Assembly: GCA_023053545.1 (NCBI GenBank)
Contig: JAKZAN010000005.1
Coordinates: 13,144,001 to 13,208,000, forward strand
DNA: 64,000 nt
Origin: Lepidurus packardi
Taxonomy: Eukaryota > Arthropoda > Branchiopoda > Notostraca > Triopsidae
Direction: 5' to 3'
Shown: positions 12,424-23,487 of the stretch, one piece after another
How the letters are laid out: every line of letters starts with the position of its first letter
How positions within the stretch are numbered: position 1 is the first letter of the stretch
Notes under the pieces: model-generated
The model's database searches: none
The model's input: only the letters and a program-made list of their open reading frames with translations
Told to the model about the DNA's origin: nothing
Position numbers and translations under genes: made by a program

Positions 12424-13393
12424 AAAATGAGCTTTATTTATAAATCCCAGCAAATTGTTCCCTTTTCTGGCGTTTGGGATTTCAAAACTAGCGGGAGCGA
12501 TACTTAAAATATTGCTACCGTTTGCTGATCTTGAAGATATTCTCTTGACATTTGCTTGCAGTGGTTAGGATTTGCGGCTGAAGCTAAATTTTTTTCGTGT
12601 TTCTATGTGAAATTCACTGAATTGGAGTGTCGAATTCACGTGTGAGGAATTTACTCTGGAGTTCGTGAATCGTTCCTATTTACCTCTTTTGCTTAAAAAA
12701 TATAGCTACTGAAAGGTATTTTAGGACACGATGGCAAAATACCTAGACTCGCCCCGTTCATTACCATCCAAGATAATGGTGGGTCCTTTGGTTGATAAAT
12801 ATCCAAAAATTCGATGGTATTGCTCGATTAACACTCCAATGATGCCGTCTTACGGTAACATGTATACTATGGCTAGCCCAAGGAAGGATTGTAATGCCCA
12901 TAAAAGTCGATAACTTATCCCCATCGATATTACAATATAGACTTGTATAGTCATTTTCTAGTCCAATAGTCATGTGTTATGGGGAAATCGGTATATACAT
13001 ACATATACCTAGACAGGACACACTCAAGACCCTTGCGGCTACACTCTCATTGCCTCTACCTGACATATCGACAACTGTCCCGAACACAATTTTGTGGCAA
13101 GCCAGTGTGGAACTCGTGAACTAATCTCAAGAAGAGAACGAAGCACTTCAAGATAACGCTTTCGTCAGATCTTTCCGTTTAAGACAATGGACTTGCAATT
13201 TGTAACTGGACAATTCACTGTTTGCTGTTCACATTACGACTCTAAAGTTAGATTCCATAAAACTGGGCGCGGTTACGGATCTTACTGTGCTAAATCTCAT
13301 CAGCTACTGTCGTCTTCGAATCCTCGTTAAACCCCAAATTTTCGGTCCCCTCTTCGTAATTTTCAGAAACTAAGAAACGAAGGTCCGCAAAGT

Positions 13394-13687
13394 TATGATG
13401 TGCTTTATGATAATTCAACGGTATTCATCGGACAAGAAAAAGAAAAACGATATAAAGTCCTTTCTTCTAGAAACCCCCAAAGGACAAAAAGCTAGATAAA
13501 TTATAGCTACCATATAAAGTCGTGAACGTTTATGCTGTGCTTTACGATAATGCAACGGTATTTATCGGACGACACAAAGAAAAAAGAAAAACGATATAAA
13601 GTCATTTCTTCTAGAAACCTCAAAAGCGACGCGGGACAAAAAGCTGGATAAACTATAGCTACTATATATACAAGTCAGGAACGTTTT
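13394..13687 (+). repeat. Tandem duplication in the gene 7 promoter region
   Basis: Copy 1 is about 13394-13530 and copy 2 about 13531-13687, a period near 137 bp, with small insertions in copy 2. Both begin TATG-x-TGTGCTTTA-x-GATAAT and both end with a TATA-like element followed by a GAACGTTT match. The distal copy has CATATAAAG at 13511; the proximal one has TATATATA at 13663. Confidence 0.8.
13663..13670 (+). promoter_or_regulatory. Candidate TATA box of gene 7
   Basis: TATATATA about 130 bp before the gene 7 ATG, in the proximal copy of the tandem duplication. The spacing is plausible for a short 5' UTR. A candidate only. Confidence 0.5.
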
Positions 13688-13799
13688 TCACGATCAGAAG
13701 GGTGTAGAGACGGAATCGGAACATACATTATCTACATGGGTCAGAGCACAAAACACCATCAAAGAAATTAGTTCAGTTTTGGACACCTGGATCGGTACC

Positions 13800-15029
13800 A
13801 TGTACCCGGCTTGGCTGGCAGTCTGGGCTTGCTGGTACTTAATAACCCCCAACGAATATGTGGAAACGACCAGTGCAAAATTCCACAGCTTCGCTACGAG
13901 CCAATTCTACGCAAACTTAAGGATGATGACGGATTTGGAAGACGTCTTCCCCCCACGCTACATTTCCAAAAGTAAGCTCGCTACAATGTTGAATAAATCT
14001 AATTAATCATTCAAATTGAAGATTAAATTAGGAAATTTAAACGTATAACCTTGCTAGGTATATCCTTGATTCAGGCCAGATATGAGTGTAGTGAAGCTTG
14101 TGCACTCGCGAAGGATTGCTACGCGTTCAATTTCTACGAGACCAATACTTGGTATCTCTGCGAGCTGCAGCCGGATAACTTATGCGCCAACCGAACCTCC
14201 AAAGCGTTCGTAGACTGGCCCGGAAGTCTCATTTGGGACAAGATCAGTACCGGCATGACGAAATCTTGCTTCGAGGGAAGGTTAAGTTCGTTTAACAGCC
14301 AAGCGTGTGAGATATTACTGCCAGGCTGTACTGGAACCTGGCCCAACTGTACCAACTGCATGAAAAGTTGTACTGACTGTTCTACTCGATATGGAATCGG
14401 CAGTAGGTTCATAATTTTTGGGATTTAAATCCGACTTTCTTGTCGATTTTGTCTTGTTAGTTTTGGATGCGCATAACTGCACCATCTGGCCGGATGGAAG
14501 TCCTCCCTTTTCGCTACCCATTTTTGCCAAATGCCAAGACAACGATACCTTTCTGATTCGACGAAGTTTCAACGACGGCGTTCGAACCATTCAAATGGAT
14601 TACCAAATGTCTTTTATTAATATGAACCGCTTGTATCAGCTGAAAGCCTATGCCATCCTAACGTTTATGTTTAGAGATACGAATCGTACTTTCTGTTCGG
14701 CTAGGTACATTAATTCCTATATCGATACTAACGGAACTCTGGCGAACATGACCTTAAGAAATGCGACCCATATCGACATTTTTGATTTGAAAGGCGGAAC
14801 ACTAAGTCATACACCTTTCATTACTGTCACGGACGATCGTTACGGATGCGGATCGTTTTGGCTTATAGATACTAGCAATGCCACGTACTGCCCAGGAGGG
14901 GGAGTTGGTATGCTCGGAAGGATTAGTCTTGACGGCACTGTAATCAGTACCGGCATACGTTTTCCCGGTCAATCGGCTGCGACTGTTTTCAGATACGGGG
15001 ACGTGAGGTTAACTAATAAGAAAGCTTAA
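13800..15029 (+). CDS. Gene 7: secreted PAN-like/C-terminal-domain paralogue, 361 aa
   Basis: Exons 13800-13971, 14058-14402 and 14461-15029. The ATG at 13800 starts a Trp-rich hydrophobic leader (residues 1 to about 20). Introns are phase 1 (86 and 58 nt; donors gtaagc and gtaggt). Exon 2 has 12 Cys and the Y-E-C-S-E-A-C start seen in genes 9, 10 and 12. Exon 3 has N-C-T-I-W-P-D-G, P-I-F-A-K-C, D-D-R-Y-G-C-G-S-F-W-L and N-A-T-Y-C-P-G-G-G. Clade I. Confidence 0.88.
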
Positions 15030-15731
15030 AAAGTGCAGGTCTCTATATGCCCCGTCGTTTCCCGGGGTAAGATAGAACTTGGTGATTGTACTGGCTGAAA
15101 TTAATATAGTCGCTTAAACCTCTCCAAAATAATTTGCAACGCATAAGTATTGATTCCGATCTAGAGCAATACAAGACAAAAAGCCCTCTATGAAAACTTC
15201 GTATTCAGCTCAAAAAATGGTCTCGCAACAACTTCGTATTTCTGCGAATCCTGCAATTCTTTGGACTACTCACGTCAGGACTATGGTCCAATATTGAAAC
15301 TTAAAAATACACAAGTTTAAAATATTCAACTAAAATCACAATTTCCAGTTCAATGAATCGTTTCTGTACACCTTTTAGCAGCGCAAGTTATACATGGCTT
15401 CAAGTGAAGGGCTTGTTTCATTCTGCAACAGTAATGATTATTTTGCTTAGAAATATTTTTTTCTACCAAGAACACATGACAGACAATAACGTTCTTATGC
15501 AGGAGGGACATTCTGAGCTAAAGACGTCATAAATTTGCTAAGAATAATCCTTGTCAGCTGAAACTCGAGAAAGGTATATACGCCCACACCTGAAATACTG
15601 GAGTGCAAGAAGAATAGCTTGAAACGAAGTTAATACGTCAAGGACCAAGCCAGGAGGCTTTTTATTTCTACAAATGAACAATTTCTATGATAATTCTGCT
15701 TCAGTAATAGAAACGTCGTCTTACTGGAAAC
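15030..15731. other. Spacer between genes 7 and 8
   Basis: No gene. From about 15425 it is homologous to the gene 8-9 spacer (from about 17490), covering a shared putative core promoter. Confidence 0.6.
15575..15580 (+). promoter_or_regulatory. Candidate core promoter of gene 8
   Basis: AAAGGTATATACGCCC lies inside a block (CAGCTGAAACTCG ... CACACCTGA) that is conserved before gene 9 at about 17617-17657, about 155 bp before the gene 8 ATG. Conservation between paralogous flanks and the TATA-like core are the evidence. Confidence 0.5.
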
Positions 15732-16929
15732 ATGAAGCTAGTAATACTACTAATAGTTCAAGTTTGCTGGCACTGGTCAGCTACCCAAGAGTGTCTGGCT
15801 GATACAAATTGGGCTCAGTTTGCTACTAGCCCAATCTACGCAGATTTAAGAATGGTGACGTCATTGCCCAACTATTTCCCACCTCGGTCCATTTCCAAAG
15901 GTTTTCTTACAATATACTTAAATAATTTTAACGGAAAGTGTGCAACGAAGTACCTTGGTTACAGAAACGCCCCTCACTTCAGCCAGGATGGATTGCAGTC
16001 GCCTTTGCGCCATAAACCAATCCTGCAACGCCTTTAATTTCTACGAGACTGAGATTTCGTACATCTGCGAATTACTCCCCGACAACTTATGCTCGAAATC
16101 CAGCCGCAAAGCGTTTATTAACTGGCCAGGTGGTTTGGTAGTAGACAAGTTAAGCACGGGAATGTCCGAATCTTGCTTTGAAACCAATGTTAGCGCGACA
16201 AACGGACCCGAAAACTATTGCAAGATTCTTCAGCCAGATTGTTTGGGGATTTGGCCTAATTGCACTCAATGCGCCAAGACCTGTCTTGACTGCAATGACC
16301 GTTACCAATATACCGGTATATGAACACTCATACTAGAAGTATATTTAAACGCACTAAGCAAATTTAAAATTTAAGGCGTTGGGTATTGCACCATGTGGCC
16401 TGAAGGAAATGAACCGTTTTCCATCCCCATCTTCGGTGAATGCATCAAAGCTCGAACGTACTTCGCTAGACGAATCTTCAATTCAAGCACTGGGATCTTT
16501 ACAGAGGATTACATAATGGCTGTGGAAGATATGCACCGTTTGACTCAACTAAACGCGTATCCTTTCTTAGCGTTTTACTTTGTAACTCATAGTAGGACGG
16601 GCTACTTTCATTACCAACATTTTTCTATTGGCTCTAATGGAAACCTGGCGAATATGCAGTTCTATCCAGTGACCGGTTCTTTCGATATCTTTAATTTAAA
16701 GGGGCAGGCGCTTCACTCTACCCCTTTCGTGACGGTCGTGGATGATCGCTTTGGATGTGGGTCATTTTGGTTGCTAGATCCTAAAAATGCCACGTACTGC
16801 CCAGGCGGGAACATTAGCTTGTTTGGGTTACCAACGCCGAGGGGTGTCAAAACTGGAATGCGTGTACCTACTTCTACGGGAATTGAGTCTGCCCGAACTA
16901 TGACCTTAAGCTTGGCGTTGGCTGCATAG
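15732..16929 (+). CDS. Gene 8: secreted PAN-like/C-terminal-domain paralogue, 357 aa
   Basis: Exons 15732-15900, 15965-16315 and 16376-16929, phase 1 introns of 64 and 60 nt. The exon 1 donor (AAAG/gttttc) is weak. The exon 2 acceptor at 15964 (gttacag) is chosen because it keeps frame and gives the E-T-P-L-x-x-A-R leader seen in other members. Exon 2 has 12 Cys. Exon 3 has C-T-M-W-P-E-G, P-I-F-G-E-C, D-D-R-F-G-C-G-S-F-W-L-L-D and N-A-T-Y-C-P-G-G. It differs from relatives in I-M-A-V-E-D-M where most have M-S-F-x-D-M. Confidence 0.86.
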
Positions 16930-17470
16930 AGATACACAAAATGGTTCGGAACGGTATTGCTTTTTCTTGTATGGAGTTTCCATGCCTAGCACTCAAATTT
17001 GACTATAGAATTAGCACGATTAGAATACGTCGAACGACGACATTATTTGCATTCTTTGGTGAAGGTACTTCCTAATTTTTTGTAAATTTGATTGCTTAAG
17101 AGAAATAAAACGAAACATATGTACAGAAAGTGGTTAAGAGTCCGACCTACTTCTAAGAATTTGTTTGCCTTGTCGAGGGCAACGGGGTCGTGTACGGAAA
17201 TCATATAATTTAATAAGGAAAATGCAAAAAACATTACGGGGGCAATAAGGTTAAGGTCCTTAATTCAGGGTCCGCCGTCCGTCTGACGTAATGTTTAATA
17301 CGGCTTTTAATCTCGTTTAATCTCGAGCACCTTTTAATCTCGTTGGCGCTTAACCAATGAGCAGATAATTTTTTAACTCAAAATGCTATTCGTCCCTTGA
17401 AAGTTTACGGAACTGTCGTCCATCTGTAGTCCGCAGTCCTTGTGTCGCGTAGCCGTAGCTTCAAGGGAGG

Positions 17471-17481
17471 GGTTCGATTCC
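17471..17481 (+). promoter_or_regulatory. Pol III B-box-like sequence, possible tRNA-derived SINE relic
   Basis: GGTTCGATTCC fits the tRNA T-arm/B-box consensus. A five-base stem could pair only with two G-T wobbles, and no acceptor stem closes about 70 nt upstream, so this is not an intact tRNA. It could be chance or a decayed SINE. Confidence 0.3.
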
Positions 17482-17638
17482 TTTTGCTATAGTAATGATT
17501 ATATTGCTCAGAAAGACTTTTTTTCGAAAAGACACTTGTAAGCCACGACAATCATGTTGCTATACAACAGGAAATTTTGGGCTGAGGGAATAATCCATTT
17601 GCCAAAGAAAATCAAATCAGCTGAAGCTCGTCAAAGGT

Positions 17639-17644
17639 ATATGC
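17639..17644 (+). promoter_or_regulatory. Candidate core promoter of gene 9
   Basis: AAAGGTATATGCACCC inside the block conserved with gene 8 (CAGCTGAAGCTCG ... CACACCTGA). It is 300 bp from the ATG, about twice the gene 8 distance, so a longer 5' UTR or an inserted segment is implied. Confidence 0.4.
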
Positions 17645-17943
17645 ACCCCACACCTGAGGTACTGGAATGTAGAAAAGAATAGTGCGAAACGAGGTCAACA
17701 CATCAAATACAATGGCCGGAGCCCTCTCATAGAAATGAACAATTTCTATGAGAAGGCTGCTTCAATAATACACGGCTATAAGGGAGTTGGGTTCTTGCAT
17801 AGAAACCCAAAACCAAAAGAGTCAACTTCTTGTCAGTTTATACTTCAGTCACCGTACGAGACAAACGTCGCTGCCAATCGTGCAAGAGGCAAACATAAGA
17901 TCACCAGTTTTACATATAAGAAAGCTCTAACCTTGCAGTTAAC

Positions 17944-19192
17944 ATGACGTTAGTGCCTCTGATAGTTTCGCTTTTTTGGTGCTGGACAAGTACCACAGGA
18001 TTGGCAGAAGCTGATGGGATATGGAATAGATTTGCCACGCATCCACTCTACGCAGACTTAAGGATGTTGACTGCCGCAGAAGACCTTTTCCCTTCACAGT
18101 ACTTTCCTAAGAGTAAGACACTTTCCTAATACACACATACAAAGGAAGTACGCTAACTGGTAGCCGATGAAAAGTACGTCAACCGGTGGATTAACTTGAA
18201 AAATGTATATAGGTATGCCTTTGATTCGAGTCCAATACGAGTGTAGCAAGAATTGTGCAAGAAACCAAACTTGCCAAGCCTTTAATGTCTACGAGACCAA
18301 TACTTCCTATGTCTGCGAGCTGCAACCAGACAACGTATGCTTAAACCGTTCCGCAAAAGCATTTGTTAATTGGCCGGGAAGCTTTGTATGGGACAAGTTA
18401 AGTCTTGGCATGAATAAAACTTGCCTCGAAGTATTGAACCCGTCAAGAAGTTCCAGCTGCGAGATCCTACGTCCAGGGTGCACTGGGACAAATTGGCCTA
18501 GCTGCAGTAATTGTGTGAAAACTTGTATTGACTGTGTTCCACGATATCACATCATTGGTATGAATCACCCCTTCAAGAATTTTAAGACTGATTTACTTTT
18601 TTTTTTTTTTTTAAATCCACTAGGTGCTAGCACGTTATACGAATGCATACTTTGGCCAGATGGAGACTCATCCTTTGTATTACCAATTTTTGGCAAGTGT
18701 GCAGGCTCCGCTACCTTCTTAATTAAACGAGGTATTGACTACGCCAACAGAACTCTCCAACTGGATTACCGAATGTCTTTTACAAATATGTATCGTTTAA
18801 ACCAGCTGAAAGTGTATTCAGACCTGGTATTCCTTTTTAAAGATATTGCTAGTACAAAATACGAAGGTAGGTATGTCAATTCCTTTATAAGCAGCAATGG
18901 AACACTAGCAAACATGACATTAAAGAGTACGTCCTATATCGATATGTTTATGTTGAACGGGAGAATACTAAGCCCCACCCCTTTCACTACTGTAACGGAC
19001 GATCGCTACGGCTGCGGCTCCTTTTGGCTACTGGATTCTAGCAATGCCACGTACTGTCCAGGAGGGAAGGTTGGAATGCTCGGTAAAATGGACCTTACTA
19101 GTTCTGGCATCAGTACTGGCATACGATTCTCGACCACGACAGGATATGCCTTCAGATACGGAGACATGAGGCTAACTAACGCGGCAGTCTAA
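17944..19192 (+). CDS. Gene 9: secreted PAN-like/C-terminal-domain paralogue, 360 aa
   Basis: Exons 17944-18112, 18213-18557 and 18624-19192. Intron 2 (66 nt) is stop-free and a multiple of three, so exons 2 and 3 read as one open frame. The splice is inferred from the donor gtatga, the T-rich tract with cactag, and alignment to members whose intron 2 is not open. Exon 2 has 12 Cys; exon 3 has Y-E-C-I-L-W-P-D-G-D, P-I-F-G-K-C, D-D-R-Y-G-C-G-S-F-W and N-A-T-Y-C-P-G-G. From the second half of exon 2 to beyond the stop it is almost identical to gene 10. Confidence 0.87.
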
Positions 19193-19823
19193 AGCATAAT
19201 TCAGGTTGAAGCTACTATTTATCCGTACGCTAAGTATTTTTATTATACCACGAAAATCCTTGACCGGCTGAAATAACATACTACTTATCTTATCAGTTAT
19301 GTGATTGAGTAAACTAAATGTACGTTTTCTTCGCTTTTCTACATGTTTATCTTGCAAATACACGAATTTCTGTCACCTATCATGTTTATCTAATTTTCAA
19401 TAATTAAAGTACATTTACACTTACAGAAGAACTTGTTGGCTTTTATTTCGAGACTTGTACAATTTCGATACAGAATGAACTAACATGGTTTAACTTCTTA
19501 ATAAACCTAGGAGAATTTAAGGAACAAACCATAATATGGTAACTAGAAAGCGATAGTTATACCTTCCAACGTCACAATATTAAATCGAAACTACCTTTTA
19601 TTTCCTCACTTTATCATCACCTCAATGTTTATGTCTTTGCGGTGACTTATAGGCCAGATATTAGATAGGTGAGTGAGATATTATTTTCCAATACTTGCGG
19701 ATTCAGGGGGAAAAGGGGTCAGAACGTTGCGTGGAAGCCAGTACTATGACGTTGCTACCAAACAGAAACAATCTGAAATTTATCTGAAGCCGACAGTTTA
19801 GTAGGGAAAATCGGACTAGCAGC
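19193..19823. other. Spacer between genes 9 and 10
   Basis: No gene. The first 260 bp match the gene 10 3' flank (21041 to about 21306). The remainder is unique AT-rich DNA. Confidence 0.6.
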
Positions 19824-21040
19824 ATGAAGTTAGCGTTGCAGACAGTCCTGCTTTGCTGGTACTGGCTAGCTACCAAAGAACGTGTTGAAGCTAATACGCA
19901 TTGGGACAGATTTGCTACCAACGAACGTTACGCGGGCTTACGAATGCTGACTGCTCTAGAAGACTTTTTTCCTCCTCGATACATTCCCAAAAGTGATTTT
20001 ATTCAGAGAAAAAGATCTCAAAACAAGTATAGTAACAACTAATGTCTCTAATTTAACGTTATTACTTAGACGTGCCTTTGGTGCGGGCTAGGTACGAGTG
20101 CAGCAGTTATTGTGCAACGAACCAGACTTGCCAAGCATTCAATTTCTACGAAACCAATACTTCCTACGTCTGCGAGCTGCAGCCAGACAACCTGTGCCTG
20201 AACAAAACTGCAAAAGCGTTCGCACAATGGCCGGGGAGCTACGTATGGGACAAGTTAAGTCTTGGCAGGAATAAAACTTGCATCGAAGTATTAAACCCGT
20301 CAAAAAGTTCCAGCTGCGAGATCCTACGTCCAGGGTGCAATGGGGGAAATTGGCCTAGCTGCAGTAATTGTGTAAAGACTTGTATTGACTGTGTTCCACG
20401 ATATCACATCACTGGTATGAATCACCCCTTGAAGAATTTTAAGACTGATTTACTTAAAAAAAATTCACTAGGTGCTAACACGTTATACGAATGCATACTT
20501 TGGCCAGATGGAGACTCATCCTTTGTATTACCAATTTTTGGCAAGTGTGCTGGCTCCGCTACCTTCTTAATTAAACGAGGTATTGACTACGCCAACAGAA
20601 CTCTCCAAATGGATTACCGAATGTCTTTTACAAATATGTATCGTTTAAACCAGCTGAAAGTGTATTCAGACCTGGTATTCCTTTTTAAAGATATTGCTAG
20701 TACATATTACGAAGGTAGGTATGTCAATTCCTTTATAAGCAGCAACGGAACACTAGCAAACTGGACCTTAAAGAGTACGTCCAATATCGATATTTTTATG
20801 TTGAACGGGAGAATACTAAGCCCCACCCCTTTCATTACTGTAACGGACGATCGCTACGGCTGCGGCTCCTTTTGGCTACTGGATTCTAGCAATGCCACGT
20901 ACTGTCCAGGAGGGAAGGTTGGAATGCTCGGTAAAATGGACCTTACTAGTTCTGGAATCAGTACTGGCATACGACTCCCGACCACGACAGGATATGCCTT
21001 CAGATACGCAGACATGAGGTTAACTAACGCGGGAGTTTAA
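19824..21040 (+). CDS. Gene 10: secreted PAN-like/C-terminal-domain paralogue, 360 aa
   Basis: Exons 19824-19992, 20070-20414 and 20472-21040. The exon 1 donor is gtgatt (weak). Intron 2 is 57 nt, in frame and stop-free as in gene 9. All 12 module cysteines are present. Exon 3 is nearly identical to gene 9, while exon 1 and the start of exon 2 are clearly diverged, which points to gene conversion of the 3' half. Confidence 0.87.
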
Positions 21041-21594
21041 AGCATAATTCAGGCTTAAGCTACTCTTTATCCGTACGCTAAGTACTTTCCTTATACCACG
21101 AAAATCTTTGACCGGCTGAAATTACGTACTACTAATCTTATCAGTTATGTGGTTGAGCAAAATAAATGTACGTTTTCTTCGCTTTTATATATGTTTCTCT
21201 TGCTAATACACGAATTTCTGTCACCTATCAGGTTTATCTAATTTTCAATAATTAAAGTACATTTACACCTAATGAAGAACTTGTTGGCTTTTATTTCAAG
21301 ACTTGACAAAAAACCTGAAGCAGTCTTCAAAGGTAATGGTAACGGAAAGGTAAAAACCTTTTTATGGTAATGGAAAGTTCTAAAGCAGCTATAGATACTA
21401 AACAACTCCTGTCCTTTTAAGCCAAAGTGCATGGTATTTACCGAATGGCGCCTAATGCATTCATTTGTAAAGCAACAATAATAAAAAACACACAAAAATA
21501 ACCAACTGCATCCACATTTCTACTTCACAGATATACACCATCGTGGGCACCATACAAAAGGGTTCAGTGTTCAAAGGAAATCCTAACAGGTAAC
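21041..21594. other. Spacer between genes 10 and 11
   Basis: No gene. To about 21306 it is a copy of the gene 9 3' flank; at that point similarity stops abruptly. A short AAAGGTAA / TTACC-type imperfect inverted motif follows at about 21330-21375. Confidence 0.55.
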
Positions 21595-22902
21595 ATGAAC
21601 TTGCTAAGCCTAACAGTCGGAGTTTGCTGGTACTGTGTGAGTACCATCACGAAGTGTAACGCAGACGGAATATGGAACCGCTTTACTTCCAACCAACGCT
21701 ACGCAAACTTACGATTGTTTACTGAACTCGACAGTTTCTTTCCTTCTAGATATATTCCTAAACGTAAGTTTCATTTTATGATCTTTTTTAGACTATGAAT
21801 CTAATTTATAATTAATCTGGCTAGAGGTAGAGGCTAGAGGTAAAACAGAACGTGATCCGTTGTAAATTAAAGGTAGTTGAATGGTAAAAATCAGTAATTT
21901 TCATTTGAGGTCGACAGATTTGCCTTTAATGTCCACCATGATGGACTGCAGTGGCTCTTGTGCCGCGAATGACTCTTGCAAAGCTTTCAACTTCTACGAA
22001 ACCGATACTTCTTACGTTTGCGAACTGTTGCCTGACAACTTGTGCGGAAAACTAACCCGAAAAGCGTTTATTAACTGGCCCGGAAGTTCCGTATGGGAAA
22101 AGCTGGGTCCTCAATCGACTACATCTTGTCTAGAAGCTCTCAATAGTGCAAATCGTCAGCTTTGCAATGTTTTGCGCCCAGGATGTGTTGGGACTGATTT
22201 GCAGAGCTGCGACTGCGCCAAAACTTGCAGCGAGTGCAGCACTCGGTTTGGTTTCACTGGTAAACGAAACACTATTGATCATTTAAATGCTCCTAAGTTT
22301 AAACTCTTTGAGCCTTCATTCTTTGACGTCCATTTTTAGGGTTCTACAACTGCACTTTTTGGCCAGACAGTGACTCAAACTTTACGCTTCCGATCTTTGG
22401 AATATGCTTCAATCTCAATACCTACTTAATGCGCCGAAACATTGACCTTAGTACTGGGATTGTCACTTTTCATTACCAAATGTCTTTTGTTGACATGAAT
22501 CGCTTGATCAAACTGGGAGCGTATCCGAGCCTACAATTTTGGTTTAAAACTACTTCTGGGATTTTGTTTAGTACATCCTATTTCCATTCCATTATTGACG
22601 CCAATGGAACTTTGATGAACATGACCTTTGACCCAAATTCGTCTACTGGAGCTAAAGATATCTTTAATTTGAATGGAGTAGCCGTAAGTCCCATTCCTTT
22701 CGTTACGGTCAAAGATGATCTCTATGGATGCGGGTCCTTTTGGTTGTTGGACCCCAATAACGCCACCTACTGTCCAGGAGGGAAGCTAGGGATGTTGGGA
22801 ACCGTCATGAGGAATGGTAGCCAAGTAACCAGTACGGGCATTCGTCGGCCCTTTGCTACTGCTGGAACGATTTTCTCTTATACGGTCATTCTATTAGCTT
22901 AA
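21595..22902 (+). CDS. Gene 11: secreted PAN-like/C-terminal-domain paralogue, 357 aa
   Basis: Exons 21595-21763, 21918-22259 and 22340-22902, phase 1 (introns 154 and 80 nt; donors gtaagt and gtaaac; acceptors gacag and ttttag). The exon 2 terminal knot is altered: W-P-N-C-x2-C becomes L-Q-S-C-D-C, so one C-x2-C is C-x-C, although 12 Cys remain. Exon 3 has N-C-T-F-W-P-D-S-D, P-I-F-G-I-C, Y-G-C-G-S-F-W-L-L-D-P-N-N-A-T-Y-C-P-G-G. Exon 3 is very like gene 12. Confidence 0.87.
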
Positions 22903-23487
22903 AATACTCCACATTCAGTGCACGAACTTAGAGGATTTTTTAAAAGTGTAGAGTTAAATTAGTCTTTGCTGATACTTTATTGTGCTTGAGCCTTTCCTGG
23001 AGTTTCAAGTTTTGATTGGTTCAATACATTTCTTAAATCTTTAAACCCAAAGAACTTGGCTTACGTTTTCATAAAGTAGTTGGGAAATAAAGTATCTCCT
23101 CGGCAGACTTCAACGATTAATAAAGACACCAGTAAAAAATGCTGGTAAAGAAAATCACGTACGTTTTCGTGGCTTGATTTAACAGTTCTCAAAGTGGGAA
23201 GTGGAGTATCGTTGAACATGTTGAACATGAACAAAGTGGGAAGTATCGTTGAACATGTAGTATATTGCTTGGAATTAATTCGATGGCGCAATAAACCACT
23301 GGTAATGTTGCGTAAAAAGTTATCCACTAACACGCATATCAGAAACTTTTAGTTCAATAAAAAAAACAGCTTGCCATCTTGCGGCCAAGCATTTCATTGG
23401 CTGTTTGGAGAGTGGTCCGAGTGCTGCTCCGCCAGGAGCAGCGCCGTCCAAAATGGGCTACGCCGAATAAAAAGGAAAATATAACTA
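22903..23487. other. Spacer after gene 11
   Basis: No gene. A compact hairpin lies at about 23421-23444 (GCTGCTCC-GCCA-GGAGCAGC, extendable by two more pairs including one wobble) in a locally GC-rich patch of an otherwise AT-rich region. Confidence 0.5.

Larger units (their letters stand above)
12424..13799. other. Spacer between genes 6 and 7
   Basis: 1.38 kb with no gene supported by family similarity. It includes the block shared with the gene 5-6 spacer (about 12885-12931) and, near gene 7, a directly duplicated promoter-proximal segment listed separately. Confidence 0.55.
16930..17943. other. Spacer between genes 8 and 9, with a probable insertion
   Basis: No gene. About 17240-17490 has no match in the paralogous gene 7-8 spacer. 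It contains the inverted repeat TTAAGG-T-CCTTAA, three copies of TTTAATCTCG at about 17306-17342, and a GGTTCGATTCC box at 17471-17481. From about 17490 homology to the gene 8 promoter resumes. Confidence 0.5.

Noticed and set aside
17400-17495. Intact tRNA gene around the B-box match
   Set aside because: No complementary acceptor stem, D arm or anticodon arm can be drawn at the right distance.
18203-19192. A single 329-residue exon instead of two exons in gene 9
   Set aside because: The open stretch 18558-18623 is poly-T rich with good splice signals and lies exactly where other members have an intron with stops.
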